Positions 1 to 7,173 are shown, numbered from the stretch's first letter. The stretch: 8,379 bases of DNA from UBA7236 sp043727235 (GCA_043727235.1 JAYSYX010000315.1:1-8379); one strand, 5' to 3'. Numbers and translations: made by a program. Notes: a model not told the origin generated them from the sequence alone.

Positions 1-1253
1 CCTTCTTTACCGTATTTAACACAAGTAGCATGAATATCGTGCATGATCTTTTTTAAGTGATTATCCACTTCCGTGCGGCTCCAGCTCATGCGCAAGCTAT
101 TCTGACTCATTTCTAAGCCACTTGTTGCAACACCACCTGCGTTACTTGCCTTACCGGGTGCAAATAATACTTTTGCCTCTAAAAATGCAGTTACTGCTTC
201 TGGAGTGCAAGGCATATTTGCACCTTCGGCAACACATTTAACTCCATTTTTTATTAAGAGTTTAGCATCTTTTCCGGTTAATTCATTTTGTGTTGCACAA
301 GGTAAGGCAACATCACATTTAACACCCCATGGTGTTTTACCGGGTATGTAATCACATTTATATTTATCGGCATATTCTTTAATGCGACTGCGTTTTACAT
401 TTTTTAAATCAAGTAAATACGCGAGTTTCTCTCTTGTAAATCCGTTCTTATCGTAAATATATCCATCGCTGTCGCTCGCAGTAACTACTTTAGCTCCAAG
501 GTCGAGACATTTTTCAATTGCGTATTGCGAAACATTTCCGCTTCCCGAAACCACCACTGTTTTACCTTTAAAATCCAGTTTTTTGGTACCCATCATTTCT
601 GCTGCAAAATAAACACACCCATAACCTGTAGCTTCAGGACGAATCAAACTTCCTCCCCACTCCAAACTTTTTCCGGTTAATACTCCGGTAAATTCGTTGC
701 GGAGTTTTTTATACATTCCATACATGTAACCGATCTCTCGCCCACCAACACCGATATCACCTGCGGGAACATCTGTATTAGAACCGATATGACGCGCTAA
801 TTCCGCCATGAAACTCTGGCAGAAACGCATTACCTCCATATCTGATTTACCTTTTGGATCGAAATTACTTCCTCCCTTACCTCCGCCCATTGGCAAGGTG
901 GTAAGGCTATTTTTAAATACCTGTTCAAATGCGAGAAACTTTAAAATTGATAAGGTAACGGTTGGATGAAAACGCAAACCACCTTTGTAAGGGCCAATTG
1001 CACTGTTCATTTGAATACGGTAACCACGATTTATTTGAATTTCACCTTTATCGTCCATCCAGGGAACTCTGAAAGTAAGAACCCGCTCAGGCTCTGCAAT
1101 TCGTTCTAATATTTTAGTTGATTTATATTGAGGGTGTTCCTCAATAAAAGGGATAACTGTCTCGGCAACCTCATATACTGCCTGAAGAAATTCCTTTTCA
1201 CCCGGGTTGCGGCTTTCAACCAGGCTCATGAATGATTTAACATTTTTGTCCAT
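1..1253 (-). CDS. gdhA: NADP-type glutamate dehydrogenase, 3' end cut off by window edge
   Basis: Catalyses the reversible reductive amination of 2-oxoglutarate with ammonium to glutamate, a cytoplasmic entry point for nitrogen. I translated 417 codons from the ATG at 1253. The usual length for the small hexameric class is about 445-450, so roughly 30 C-terminal residues lie outside the window. Visible landmarks are the substrate-site stretch GPYKGGLRFHP (about 88-97), MGGGKGG (122-128, with the conserved lysine), PAGDIGVGGREIGYMYG (163-179, with the catalytic aspartate), the dinucleotide-binding GSGNVSQYA (237-245) and the late family motif NAGGVATSGLEMSQN (371-385). NADP preference is inferred from similarity to the E. 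coli GdhA class, not from a tested residue. The start fits the family's N-terminus. No Shine-Dalgarno sequence precedes it. The gene lies 97 bp downstream of the HsdR-N-like gene on the same strand and probably has its own promoter. Identification is secure. Confidence 0.96.
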   Translation of the reverse strand, partial: MDKNVKSFMSLVESRNPGEKEFLQAVYEVAETVIPFIEEHPQYKSTKILERIAEPERVLTFRVPWMDDKGEIQINRGYRIQMNSAIGPYKGGLRFHPTVTLSILKFLAFEQVFKNSLTTLPMGGGKGGSNFDPKGKSDMEVMRFCQSFMAELARHIGSNTDVPAGDIGVGGREIGYMYGMYKKLRNEFTGVLTGKSLEWGGSLIRPEATGYGCVYFAAEMMGTKKLDFKGKTVVVSGSGNVSQYAIEKCLDLGAKVVTASDSDGYIYDKNGFTREKLAYLLDLKNVKRSRIKEYADKYKCDYIPGKTPWGVKCDVALPCATQNELTGKDAKLLIKNGVKCVAEGANMPCTPEAVTAFLEAKVLFAPGKASNAGGVATSGLEMSQNSLRMSWSRTEVDNHLKKIMHDIHATCVKYGKE

Positions 1254-1276
1254 AAAAGTGCAGTTTATTTATGGTG

Positions 1277-1307
1277 TGAAATTAAACATCCTTTTGAATA
1301 AAACAAA
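1277..1307 (-). promoter_or_regulatory. Possible weak gdhA promoter
   Basis: Read on the minus strand, TTTG (1307-1304) is followed after 19 bases by TAATTTCA (1284-1277). The spacing fits the Bacteroidota -33 TTTG / -7 TAnnTTTG model. The -7 box keeps TAnnTT but ends in CA instead of TG, so this is only a partial match. It would give a leader of about 15-20 bases before the gdhA ATG. Confidence 0.3.
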
Positions 1308-1331
1308 TGAAAAACTCTTTAATATCAATTG

Positions 1332-1348
1332 ATTTCAGGCGCTGAAAT
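1332..1348 (-). terminator. Short perfect hairpin just after the HsdR-N-like gene
   Basis: ATTTCAG and CTGAAAT form a perfect 7-bp inverted repeat around a GCG loop. It starts two bases past the stop codon of the upstream minus-strand gene. It could slow or end transcription between that gene and gdhA, or protect an mRNA 3' end. The stem is short and no uninterrupted T-run follows it on the minus strand (the next bases are CAATTGATATT), so it is not a canonical intrinsic terminator. Confidence 0.3.
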
Positions 1349-1350
1349 AC

Positions 1351-1800
1351 TCATATTAATTCGGAGGCAGAAGGAAGTGTGTCTAAAAATGAAAATTTTT
1401 TCAAGTTGTGATCAATTCGGCATAAATGATTGATATTCCCATTGCTGACCCATAAAAACGGAACATTGAGTGTGAGATTATAACGGGCTATTTGTTCAAA
1501 TGTTTTTTGACTCAGCGCAACAGATTCTGCTTTACATTCAACAATTAAAACAGGATCTCCTTTTTTGTTGTATAATACAATATCGGTGCGTTTGGTCAAT
1601 TCATTTAAGGTGAGCTTCTTTTCCACGCTGATAAGTGATTTTGGAAATTTATGATCGTAGAGCAGATAGTGGACTATGTGTTGCCTAACCCATTCTTCCG
1701 GAGTTAATACAACATGCTTTTTTCTGATGATGTCGAAAATATAACGAATATTGTTTTCCGATTTTGTGCGGAAGTCGTATTTGGAAAATTCTATCTTCAT
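1351..1800 (-). CDS. Stand-alone HsdR N-terminal-domain protein (PD-(D/E)XK nuclease-like)
   Basis: A 149-residue protein that matches, by recognition, the small Bacteroidota family annotated as 'type I restriction enzyme HsdR N-terminal domain' (HSDR_N_2). The N-terminal part EEWVRQHIVHYLL (about 35-47) is followed by the nuclease core: E60 in SVEKKL, D73 in RTDIVLY and the E-x-K pair E88/K90 in LIVECKAE. QIARYN (103-108) then resembles the Q-x-x-x-Y motif of HsdR nuclease domains. The acidic residues and lysine of a PD-(D/E)XK site are therefore intact. There is no helicase domain, and no hsdM or hsdS nearby, so it is unlikely to be a working type I restriction subunit. The family is commonly found beside holA, which suggests a housekeeping DNA-related role, but the function is unknown. 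The ATG lies 8 bases after a perfect -7 element. A hairpin follows the stop. Confidence 0.85.
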   Translation of the reverse strand: MKIEFSKYDFRTKSENNIRYIFDIIRKKHVVLTPEEWVRQHIVHYLLYDHKFPKSLISVEKKLTLNELTKRTDIVLYNKKGDPVLIVECKAESVALSQKTFEQIARYNLTLNVPFLWVSNGNINHLCRIDHNLKKFSFLDTLPSASELI

Positions 1801-1808
1801 CAGTTATA

Positions 1809-1816
1809 CAAAAATA
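1809..1816 (-). promoter_or_regulatory. -7 element for the HsdR-N-like gene
   Basis: The minus strand reads TATTTTTG, a perfect match to the Bacteroidota -7 consensus TAnnTTTG. It ends 8 bases before the ATG at 1800. I found no convincing -33 TTTG at the expected distance. If used, the transcript would carry a leader of only about five bases. Confidence 0.5.
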
Positions 1817-1819
1817 CAT

Positions 1820-1846
1820 ATTGTAATACTGTATTTGCTACATTTG
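1820..1846 (+). promoter_or_regulatory. holA promoter
   Basis: TACATTTG at 1839-1846 perfectly matches TAnnTTTG and ends only 4 bases before the holA ATG at 1851. An upstream ATTG at 1820-1823 could be the -33 box, but the 15-base spacer is shorter than the usual 19 or so. The predicted transcript start falls at or next to the start codon, implying a leaderless or nearly leaderless mRNA. It shares the 50-bp divergent region with the minus-strand promoter. Confidence 0.55.
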
Positions 1847-1850
1847 CAAA

Positions 1851-2861
1851 ATGGATTACAAAGATCTGCTCAATGATATAAAGTCTAAAAAATTCAAACC
1901 CATCTATTTATTACACGGCGAAGAGGCTTATTACATTGATAAGATAGCCGAATACATGGAGGAGAATATTCTGACAGCTGCAGAAAAGGATTTTAACTGT
2001 TCCATATTTTATGGGAAGGATACACAGCCACAGCAAGTGATTGATGCATGTGTTCGTTTTCCTATGTTTGCCGCACACAACCTGGTTATTTTGCGTGAAG
2101 CACAAATGATGAAAACAAAAGGGAGTGAAATAGATAAATTGGAACCCTATATTCAAAATCCTTCTCCTACTACAATATTAGTTTTATGTTATAAGGATGG
2201 AAAATTTGATGCGCGAAAAAAAATGTTTAAATTAATTAAGGATAAGGGTATTATTTTTGAATCGCAACCACTAAAAGATACAGAAGTTCCTGTATTTATT
2301 GAAGCATTCTTGAAAAGAAAAAAAGTGACTGCCGACAGTAAAGCAATTAGAATTTTGGTGGATTATCTCGGAACTGATCTATCAAAAATAATAAATGAGC
2401 TGGAGAAATTATGCATAAATCTTAAAGATGGCGATCAAATTACTTCTGCCTTAATTGAAAAAAATATCGGGATAAGCAAAGATTATAATGTATATGAATT
2501 ACAAAGTGCATTGCTTACTAAAAATACTACACTTGCTTTTACCATTATCAGTTATATGAACGATAATCCGAAGGCAAACCCGTTTGTACTCACTATTTCC
2601 AACATTCATGCGGCATTTCAAAAATTGTATCATTTTATGGCCGGAGGAAATGTTAATGATTTTGAAATGTTCAGGATCTATGGCATTCACAGTTCTCAAA
2701 AGAACGAATTCAGGGCTGCACGAACCTTGTATACTCCTTCGCGAGTGGAGGAAATATTTGAACTGATGCTGGAATTTGATCTTCGTTCCAAAGGATTGCA
2801 CAATGGTAAAACAGAACCGGATGAACTGATAAAGGAATTAGTATACAGAATATTAAATTAA
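1851..2861 (+). CDS. holA: DNA polymerase III subunit delta
   Basis: The delta subunit of the replicative clamp loader opens the beta sliding clamp so that it can be placed on DNA. The 336-residue length is close to E. coli HolA (343). The N-terminus DLLNDIKSKKFKPIYLLHGEEAYYIDKIAEYM (about 5-36) carries the family's LxGEExYxxD signature. The middle (QPLKDTEVPVFIEAFLKRKKVTADSKAIRILVDYLGTDLSKIINELEKL, about 139-187) is the typical helical second domain, with the conserved LGxDLxxIxNELEKL stretch. The C-terminal third is the helical collar region. As expected for delta, I see no Walker A P-loop. The start is fixed by the conserved N-terminus and by a -7 element ending 4 bases upstream. The gene is divergent from the HsdR-N-like gene, and its stop overlaps the stop of convergent ribF. 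Confidence 0.93.
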   Translation: MDYKDLLNDIKSKKFKPIYLLHGEEAYYIDKIAEYMEENILTAAEKDFNCSIFYGKDTQPQQVIDACVRFPMFAAHNLVILREAQMMKTKGSEIDKLEPYIQNPSPTTILVLCYKDGKFDARKKMFKLIKDKGIIFESQPLKDTEVPVFIEAFLKRKKVTADSKAIRILVDYLGTDLSKIINELEKLCINLKDGDQITSALIEKNIGISKDYNVYELQSALLTKNTTLAFTIISYMNDNPKANPFVLTISNIHAAFQKLYHFMAGGNVNDFEMFRIYGIHSSQKNEFRAARTLYTPSRVEEIFELMLEFDLRSKGLHNGKTEPDELIKELVYRILN

Positions 2862-3793
2862 GAAGCAGAGATTATATCCAATGCAAATAATTTGTCCTTC
2901 TGCATTGCAGTTATAAGCTCCTCTTTTGAATCGAATTTTTTATCTTTTCTGATAAACTGAAGAAATTTAATGGTGATGGTATCCCCGTAAATGGTTTCAT
3001 CAAAGTTTAATATATTTACCTCAATTCTTTTTTCGGTTTTATTAAAAGTAGGTCTGTTACCTATGCTCAATAACCCATGCAATTTAACATCATAATTTTT
3101 AAGTTTTACTTCTGTAAGATAAACACCATCGGCAGGAATTAATTTATTGACATCTTCCACGTAAATATTTGCGGTTGGAAATCCCAGTGTTCTTCCTATT
3201 TGATCTCCTTTTACAATATGTCCAGAAAGTTGATAGGGATATCCCAATAATTCATTTGCCTCCTGTACATTTCCTTCCATTAAAAACTTTCTGATCTTAG
3301 AGGAACTGACAGTTAAATGATCTATGATATGTGCAGGGATCTCTTCTATCTTAACGGAATATTTTTCAGCGATGTTTTTTAATAAATGTATATCACCGTT
3401 TCTGTCCTTGCCGAATTTATGATCATAACCGAAAACAATAATTGCGGGATTAAATTTTTTGATGAGAAAATGTTCCGCATAATCTCCAGCGTCAATTTCA
3501 GAAAATTCTCTTGAAAAAGGCACGACCACCACAACATCTATATTGTATTTTTGCAACATGTCAATCTTTTCCTGCAGCGTAGTGAGATAATATACCGGCG
3601 ACTCAGGGGAAATAATATGTCGCGGATGTGGGTGAAAGGTAATAATAATACTCTGGCCATTCACTCTTTTTGCTGCTGCTGTAATTGAGTGTATTATCTC
3701 CGCATGTCCGCTGTGCACTCCGTCGAAGGTGCCAATGGAAATTACAGAATTGTGAAATGCGGGTAAATTATTAATATCTTTGAAAACTTGCAT
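2858..3793 (-). CDS. ribF: Bifunctional riboflavin kinase / FAD synthetase
   Basis: Phosphorylates riboflavin to FMN, then adenylylates FMN to FAD, in the cytoplasm. With the start at 3793 the protein has 311 residues, normal for the family. The N-terminal adenylyltransferase module shows SIGTFDGVHSGH (19-30, the nucleotidyltransferase HxGH-type motif), ITFHPHPRHII (51-61), FSREFSEIDAGDYAEHFL (93-110) and the SSSKIR motif (163-168). The C-terminal kinase module starts near 187 and has GRTLGFPTANI (200-210, with the conserved T and N of the flavokinase site), PADGVY (220-225) and IGNRPTFN (244-251). An ATG 14 codons further upstream, at 3835, is open. However, the family begins at MQVFKDI, and the -7 element lies inside that extension, so the shorter start is preferred. 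The gene is divergent from the GT39-like gene and convergent with holA; it shares no operon. Confidence 0.95.
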   Translation of the reverse strand: MQVFKDINNLPAFHNSVISIGTFDGVHSGHAEIIHSITAAAKRVNGQSIIITFHPHPRHIISPESPVYYLTTLQEKIDMLQKYNIDVVVVVPFSREFSEIDAGDYAEHFLIKKFNPAIIVFGYDHKFGKDRNGDIHLLKNIAEKYSVKIEEIPAHIIDHLTVSSSKIRKFLMEGNVQEANELLGYPYQLSGHIVKGDQIGRTLGFPTANIYVEDVNKLIPADGVYLTEVKLKNYDVKLHGLLSIGNRPTFNKTEKRIEVNILNFDETIYGDTITIKFLQFIRKDKKFDSKEELITAMQKDKLFALDIISAS

Positions 3794-3802
3794 ATATATG
3801 GA

Positions 3803-3832
3803 CAAAAGTAAAAATTTGTAACGCAATAACAA
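3803..3832 (-). promoter_or_regulatory. ribF promoter
   Basis: The minus strand reads TTG (3832-3830), a 19-base spacer, then TACTTTTG (3810-3803), a perfect TAnnTTTG with ideal spacing for the Bacteroidota primary sigma factor. The -7 box ends 9 bases before the ATG at 3793, giving an estimated leader of about six bases. It supports the 3793 start because it sits within the codons of the longer alternative reading. Confidence 0.65.
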
Positions 3833-3844
3833 CACAAAACAAAG

Positions 3845-5293
3845 GTGAGCCTCGTGGATAAATTAAAAAAGAATGTTTTATACCTCTTTATTGGATCTCT
3901 TTTTACAGCTTATCTGATTGCCAGAGCCATTATTTTACCTATAAGCATAGATGAAGCAGGAACATTTTATAATGCCGTTCCGAGATCGGTATGGGATATC
4001 ATTACCTATGTTGATCCAACTCCTAACAATCATATTTTAAATACACTACTGATCAAAATTTTTGTCTCAGTCTTCGGCGCCCATTCCCTTGTAATACGCC
4101 TGCCAAATATACTTGCATTTATTTTATATTATTCTGTGGCAGTAATATGGCTTAAAAAGTTGAGCGGAAATAAAATTTTTGTCCTTTTCGGTATCATTGT
4201 TTTGACCTGTAACCCCTATTTGCTCGATTTTTTTGCTTTAGCGAGGGGATATGCTTTATCTATTTCCTTTATGTTTTTTTCCATGTATCTGGCTTATTTG
4301 TATTTTAGTTCCAAGCAGATTAAATGTTTATATTTTGCATTTGTTGTTGCTGCCTTTGCTGTTTATTCGAATTTTACCATATTGAATTTTTATTTGAGTT
4401 TGTTTGTGGTATGTGGTATTTTTCTATTAAAAGATAATTGGAATAAACCTGTTAATATTGTTTTTAAACAGTTTCTTGTTCTTCTTGGTATTTCTGCTGT
4501 GCTTGCGTTTTTATGTTATACACCCTTTGTGCAAATAACTTCTACCGACCAATTAAGGTACTGGAGCAAAAATGGATTTTATACAGATACCTTAATTCCG
4601 CTTATTGCTGCCATGAGATATGGAAAATCCGTTTTTAATATCTTGGAACCTCATATTTATGGCTTATTTACTATTGCAGTATTCATGGTGATCAGCGTTT
4701 ATTGTATAATACAACTTATAAAAACGAAATTCAGTTTTGGCTCCGATTATTTGTTATTTAGTTTGTTGGTATTTGCAGGCACTATATCGGTTGTTTTATT
4801 GCAATTTTATATATTACATACACCTTTTTTAAACGCACGCGGGGCTATATTTTTATATGTTCTATTTGTAATTCCATGTATATATTTTTTCTATTCTATT
4901 TTTAATAGAGGGTTTATCGGGAAATATTTTCTTATATTACCTTTTATGATGCTGGGTATTTTTCATTTATTGAGTAACCTAAATTTTTATAATAGCTTGG
5001 AATGGTGGTTTGACGGAGATACGAAGAATGTAATATCGTATTTGGAATCAAAACATGCAGAAGAAGAGATCAGCTTAAATACTTCCTGGCTTTATAATCT
5101 TTCTTTTAAGTTTCATATTGAGGAGGAGGATGAAGATAATATTAAATTAGCGCCTTATCATCAGGAACTATGGCCCGATAGTAATTATTTGTATTATTAT
5201 TGCGAACGAGCCAATGTTCCAGAATTAGAAAAAAATTACCGCGAGGTTATTTCCTTTAATAATGGGAATAATGTTTTGATGAAAAAACGGTAA
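3845..5293 (+). CDS. Multi-pass membrane glycosyltransferase, GT39/GT-C-like
   Basis: A 482-residue integral membrane protein resembling family 39 (ArnT/PMT-like) enzymes, which move a sugar from a polyprenyl-phosphate donor to an acceptor on the outer face of the inner membrane. About 11-12 hydrophobic segments lie between residues 11 and 377. After the first segment comes a D36-E37 pair in SIDEAGTFYN, the acidic motif expected in the first outer loop of GT-C enzymes. D57 and NNHILNTLL (61-69) follow in the same loop. Further family-like features are FFALARGYALS (129-139) and HTPFLNARGAIFLY (325-338, with an arginine near the membrane). A soluble tail from about 380 carries an acidic run at 426-431. 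The substrate is unknown. The start is a GTG at 3845 (another GTG lies at 3854), and no in-frame ATG is near. No clear promoter or Shine-Dalgarno is visible. Family assignment is good; the specific role is inferred. Confidence 0.8.
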   Translation: MSLVDKLKKNVLYLFIGSLFTAYLIARAIILPISIDEAGTFYNAVPRSVWDIITYVDPTPNNHILNTLLIKIFVSVFGAHSLVIRLPNILAFILYYSVAVIWLKKLSGNKIFVLFGIIVLTCNPYLLDFFALARGYALSISFMFFSMYLAYLYFSSKQIKCLYFAFVVAAFAVYSNFTILNFYLSLFVVCGIFLLKDNWNKPVNIVFKQFLVLLGISAVLAFLCYTPFVQITSTDQLRYWSKNGFYTDTLIPLIAAMRYGKSVFNILEPHIYGLFTIAVFMVISVYCIIQLIKTKFSFGSDYLLFSLLVFAGTISVVLLQFYILHTPFLNARGAIFLYVLFVIPCIYFFYSIFNRGFIGKYFLILPFMMLGIFHLLSNLNFYNSLEWWFDGDTKNVISYLESKHAEEEISLNTSWLYNLSFKFHIEEEDEDNIKLAPYHQELWPDSNYLYYYCERANVPELEKNYREVISFNNGNNVLMKKR

Positions 5294-5324
5294 GGAATAT
5301 TAAAAGTTTGTCGCAATTTTTAAT

Positions 5325-6023
5325 TCAAATTACAGGCTTTATGTATTCCAAAAAGGATTCTATAGTTAATGCATCTTCAATTTTAAAATGACCAACTCTG
5401 GTTCTTCGAAGAGATGATAAATAACCTCCACAACCTAATTCCTTTCCAAGGTCGTGCGCAAGGCTTCTGATATAAGTTCCTTTGCTGCAACTCACCTTAA
5501 AATGAACATGCGGTAATTCTATACCTGTTATTTCGAAGGAATAGATGGTGATATTTCTTGATTTTATAACTAATTCTTCTCCCGCTCTTGCATAACTGTA
5601 TGCCCGGCGACCATCCACTTTTACGGACGAATAAATAGGAGGTACCTGTTCGATAGCTCCTGTGAATTTTTCTTTGGCAGAAATTATTTTTTCTTCCGTG
5701 ATAGTTTCGAGACTAAAAGTTTCCGTTATTTCCGTTTCGGCATCATAACTCGGTGTAATTCCTCCTAACGTAATTGTTCCGCAATATTCTTTATCGAGGG
5801 TTTGAAGTTCTTCTGCTTTTTTAGTGAAATTTCCGGTAACTATTATGAGTAATCCTGTTGCAAGGGGATCTAAAGTACCTGCATGCCCAACTTTTAATTT
5901 TTTCTGATTGCTGAAACGCTGCAGAGGTCCACGAATTTTCCCAATCACATCAAAGGATGTCCATCGCATGGGTTTGTCGATAAGTAAATAAGTTCCTTCG
6001 ATAAATTGTTTCGCTGTATACAT
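5325..6023 (-). CDS. truB: tRNA pseudouridine(55) synthase
   Basis: Isomerises U55 in the T-loop of tRNAs to pseudouridine. The 232-residue protein starts with the family's LLIDKPMRWTSFDVIGKIR (13-31). It has the catalytic motif GHAGTLDPLATGLLI (46-60), with nucleophile D52. QVPPIYSSVKVDGRRAYSYAR (126-146) and CSKGTYIRSLAHDLG (179-193) complete the active-site framework. It ends soon after LRRTRVGHFKIEDA, so it lacks the C-terminal PUA-like domain found in the 314-residue E. coli enzyme, a short form common in Bacteroidota. It is the last gene of the ftsX-DUF3098-uppP-truB run. Its ATG lies one base past the uppP stop (TAATATG), so translation is probably coupled. It converges with the GT39-like gene across a 31-bp gap with no visible terminator. 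Confidence 0.95.
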   Translation of the reverse strand: MYTAKQFIEGTYLLIDKPMRWTSFDVIGKIRGPLQRFSNQKKLKVGHAGTLDPLATGLLIIVTGNFTKKAEELQTLDKEYCGTITLGGITPSYDAETEITETFSLETITEEKIISAKEKFTGAIEQVPPIYSSVKVDGRRAYSYARAGEELVIKSRNITIYSFEITGIELPHVHFKVSCSKGTYIRSLAHDLGKELGCGGYLSSLRRTRVGHFKIEDALTIESFLEYIKPVI

Positions 6024-6024
6024 A

Positions 6025-6861
6025 TTAAACTACCTTGAGATCAACACCCATTGCAAGTAAAATTAAGATGATGGAACCTAAAATTATACGGTAGTATCCA
6101 AATATTTTGAAACCGTGTTTTGTAAGGAAGCTGACAAAACTTCGCATTGCAATTAATGCAATTATAAATGCAACAATGTTTCCAATTATAAAACACAGGA
6201 TATTATTATTGGAGCTCAATAATATTTCATAAGCCGCTGTTCCGGCATTAGGGCCTTCTTCAATTTCCTTTAGGAATAAAGAATAGGCAGTTGCGGCAAA
6301 CATGGTGGGTACTGCTAGAAAAAAAGAAAATTCTGCAGCCGTTTTTCTTGTAAGTTTTTGTGTGAGTCCCCCGATTATTGTTGCTGCTGATCGCGACACA
6401 CCGGGAATAACTGCCAGACATTGAAAAACACCGATAAGAAAGGAATTTTTATATGAGATATTATCCGTTGTAGTAATGTCTTTTTCATCATCTCTTCCAA
6501 ATAATTTATCAATGAACAACAAAACAATACCTCCCAATATCAATGCAATTGCAACAACAGTTACATTTTCCAACATGGCATCAATTTCATCGCCAAATAA
6601 AAAACCGACCGCTGCCGCCGGAATAAATCCGATAAATAATTTTAAATAAAAATTAACCGTTTTGAAAAATCTCTTCCAATAAAGGATAACCACCGATAAA
6701 ATAGCGCCGAATTGAATTGCAATAGTAAAGGTTTTGGTAAAATCATCTTCGGCAATGCCCATTAGCGAAGATGCAATTATCATATGCCCGGTGGAGGATA
6801 CGGGTAAAAATTCAGTTATTCCTTCTACTATAGCGAGAATAACTGCTTCGAGTATAGTCAT
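6025..6861 (-). CDS. uppP: Undecaprenyl-diphosphate phosphatase
   Basis: Integral membrane enzyme (BacA family) that dephosphorylates undecaprenyl diphosphate, recycling the lipid carrier for peptidoglycan and other envelope polymers; overexpression is known to give bacitracin resistance. The 278 residues carry both family motifs: EGITEFLPVSSTGH (13-26, with E13, E17 and H26) and PGVSRSAATIIGG (153-165, with R157). Both are expected at the active site on the periplasmic side. Many hydrophobic segments span the length, with a hydrophilic break at about 120-138 (LFGRDDEKDITTTDNISYK region). It follows the DUF3098 gene by 9 bp and is followed by truB after 1 bp, so it is clearly an internal operon gene. 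No Shine-Dalgarno is seen; the upstream bases are TTCTGTTTA. Confidence 0.96.
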   Translation of the reverse strand: MTILEAVILAIVEGITEFLPVSSTGHMIIASSLMGIAEDDFTKTFTIAIQFGAILSVVILYWKRFFKTVNFYLKLFIGFIPAAAVGFLFGDEIDAMLENVTVVAIALILGGIVLLFIDKLFGRDDEKDITTTDNISYKNSFLIGVFQCLAVIPGVSRSAATIIGGLTQKLTRKTAAEFSFFLAVPTMFAATAYSLFLKEIEEGPNAGTAAYEILLSSNNNILCFIIGNIVAFIIALIAMRSFVSFLTKHGFKIFGYYRIILGSIILILLAMGVDLKVV

Positions 6862-6870
6862 TAAACAGAA

Positions 6871-7158
6871 TTATTTTTTTGATCTGTGAAACACAGCATA
6901 AATTTCGATGGCAAATCCAACTATCACGACAATGGGAGCAATTGTGATCCTGCGAGTGCTGTATACTTCAGCTTCGGGAAATACATTCGGGTCGGTCCAT
7001 TTTCCACCGCTCATTAAAATGAATCCGACTATAATTACTACCAAACCCAGAATGATAAGGTAATAGTTTTCTTTTCCCAACACCATTTTTCCCATAAAAT
7101 TGGTAGTAGTAACAGGTTTTGGTGCTTCTTTCTTTTGAATTTGTTTACTGTCTAACAT
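6871..7158 (-). CDS. DUF3098 small membrane protein
   Basis: A 95-residue protein recognisable as DUF3098, a Bacteroidota family of unknown function. A charged, probably cytoplasmic N-terminus (1-30) leads into the family's FGKEN-like stretch, here VLGKENYYLIILG (26-38). A first membrane helix covers about 32-49. A short loop with MSGGKWTDPNVFPEAEVYSTRRITIAPI (49-76) contains the conserved DPNVF and RRIT-APIV elements. A second helix spans about 71-89 and the tail is basic (HRSKK). Both ends are therefore predicted cytoplasmic. It sits 15 bp after ftsX and 9 bp before uppP in the same operon. That placement suggests a role in envelope assembly or division, but no biochemical function can be read from the sequence. 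Confidence 0.88.
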   Translation of the reverse strand: MLDSKQIQKKEAPKPVTTTNFMGKMVLGKENYYLIILGLVVIIVGFILMSGGKWTDPNVFPEAEVYSTRRITIAPIVVIVGFAIEIYAVFHRSKK

Positions 7159-7173
7159 TTTACTAAATTAATA

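Noticed and set aside
1351..1800. Restriction-modification system suggested by the HsdR-like domain
   Set aside because: No helicase, methyltransferase or specificity gene is in the window, and the protein is only the nuclease domain; the holA neighbourhood points to a housekeeping role.
2499..2801. Open frames antisense to holA or in its other frames
   Set aside because: They lie wholly inside a clear holA reading frame and show no domain features; they are by-products of the coding sequence.
3794..3835. Longer N-terminus for RibF starting at 3835
   Set aside because: The extra residues are not part of the family, and the region holds the -33 and -7 promoter boxes.
5294..5324. Bidirectional terminator between the GT39-like gene and truB
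   Set aside because: The 31-bp gap has T- and A-rich runs but no inverted repeat able to form a stable stem.
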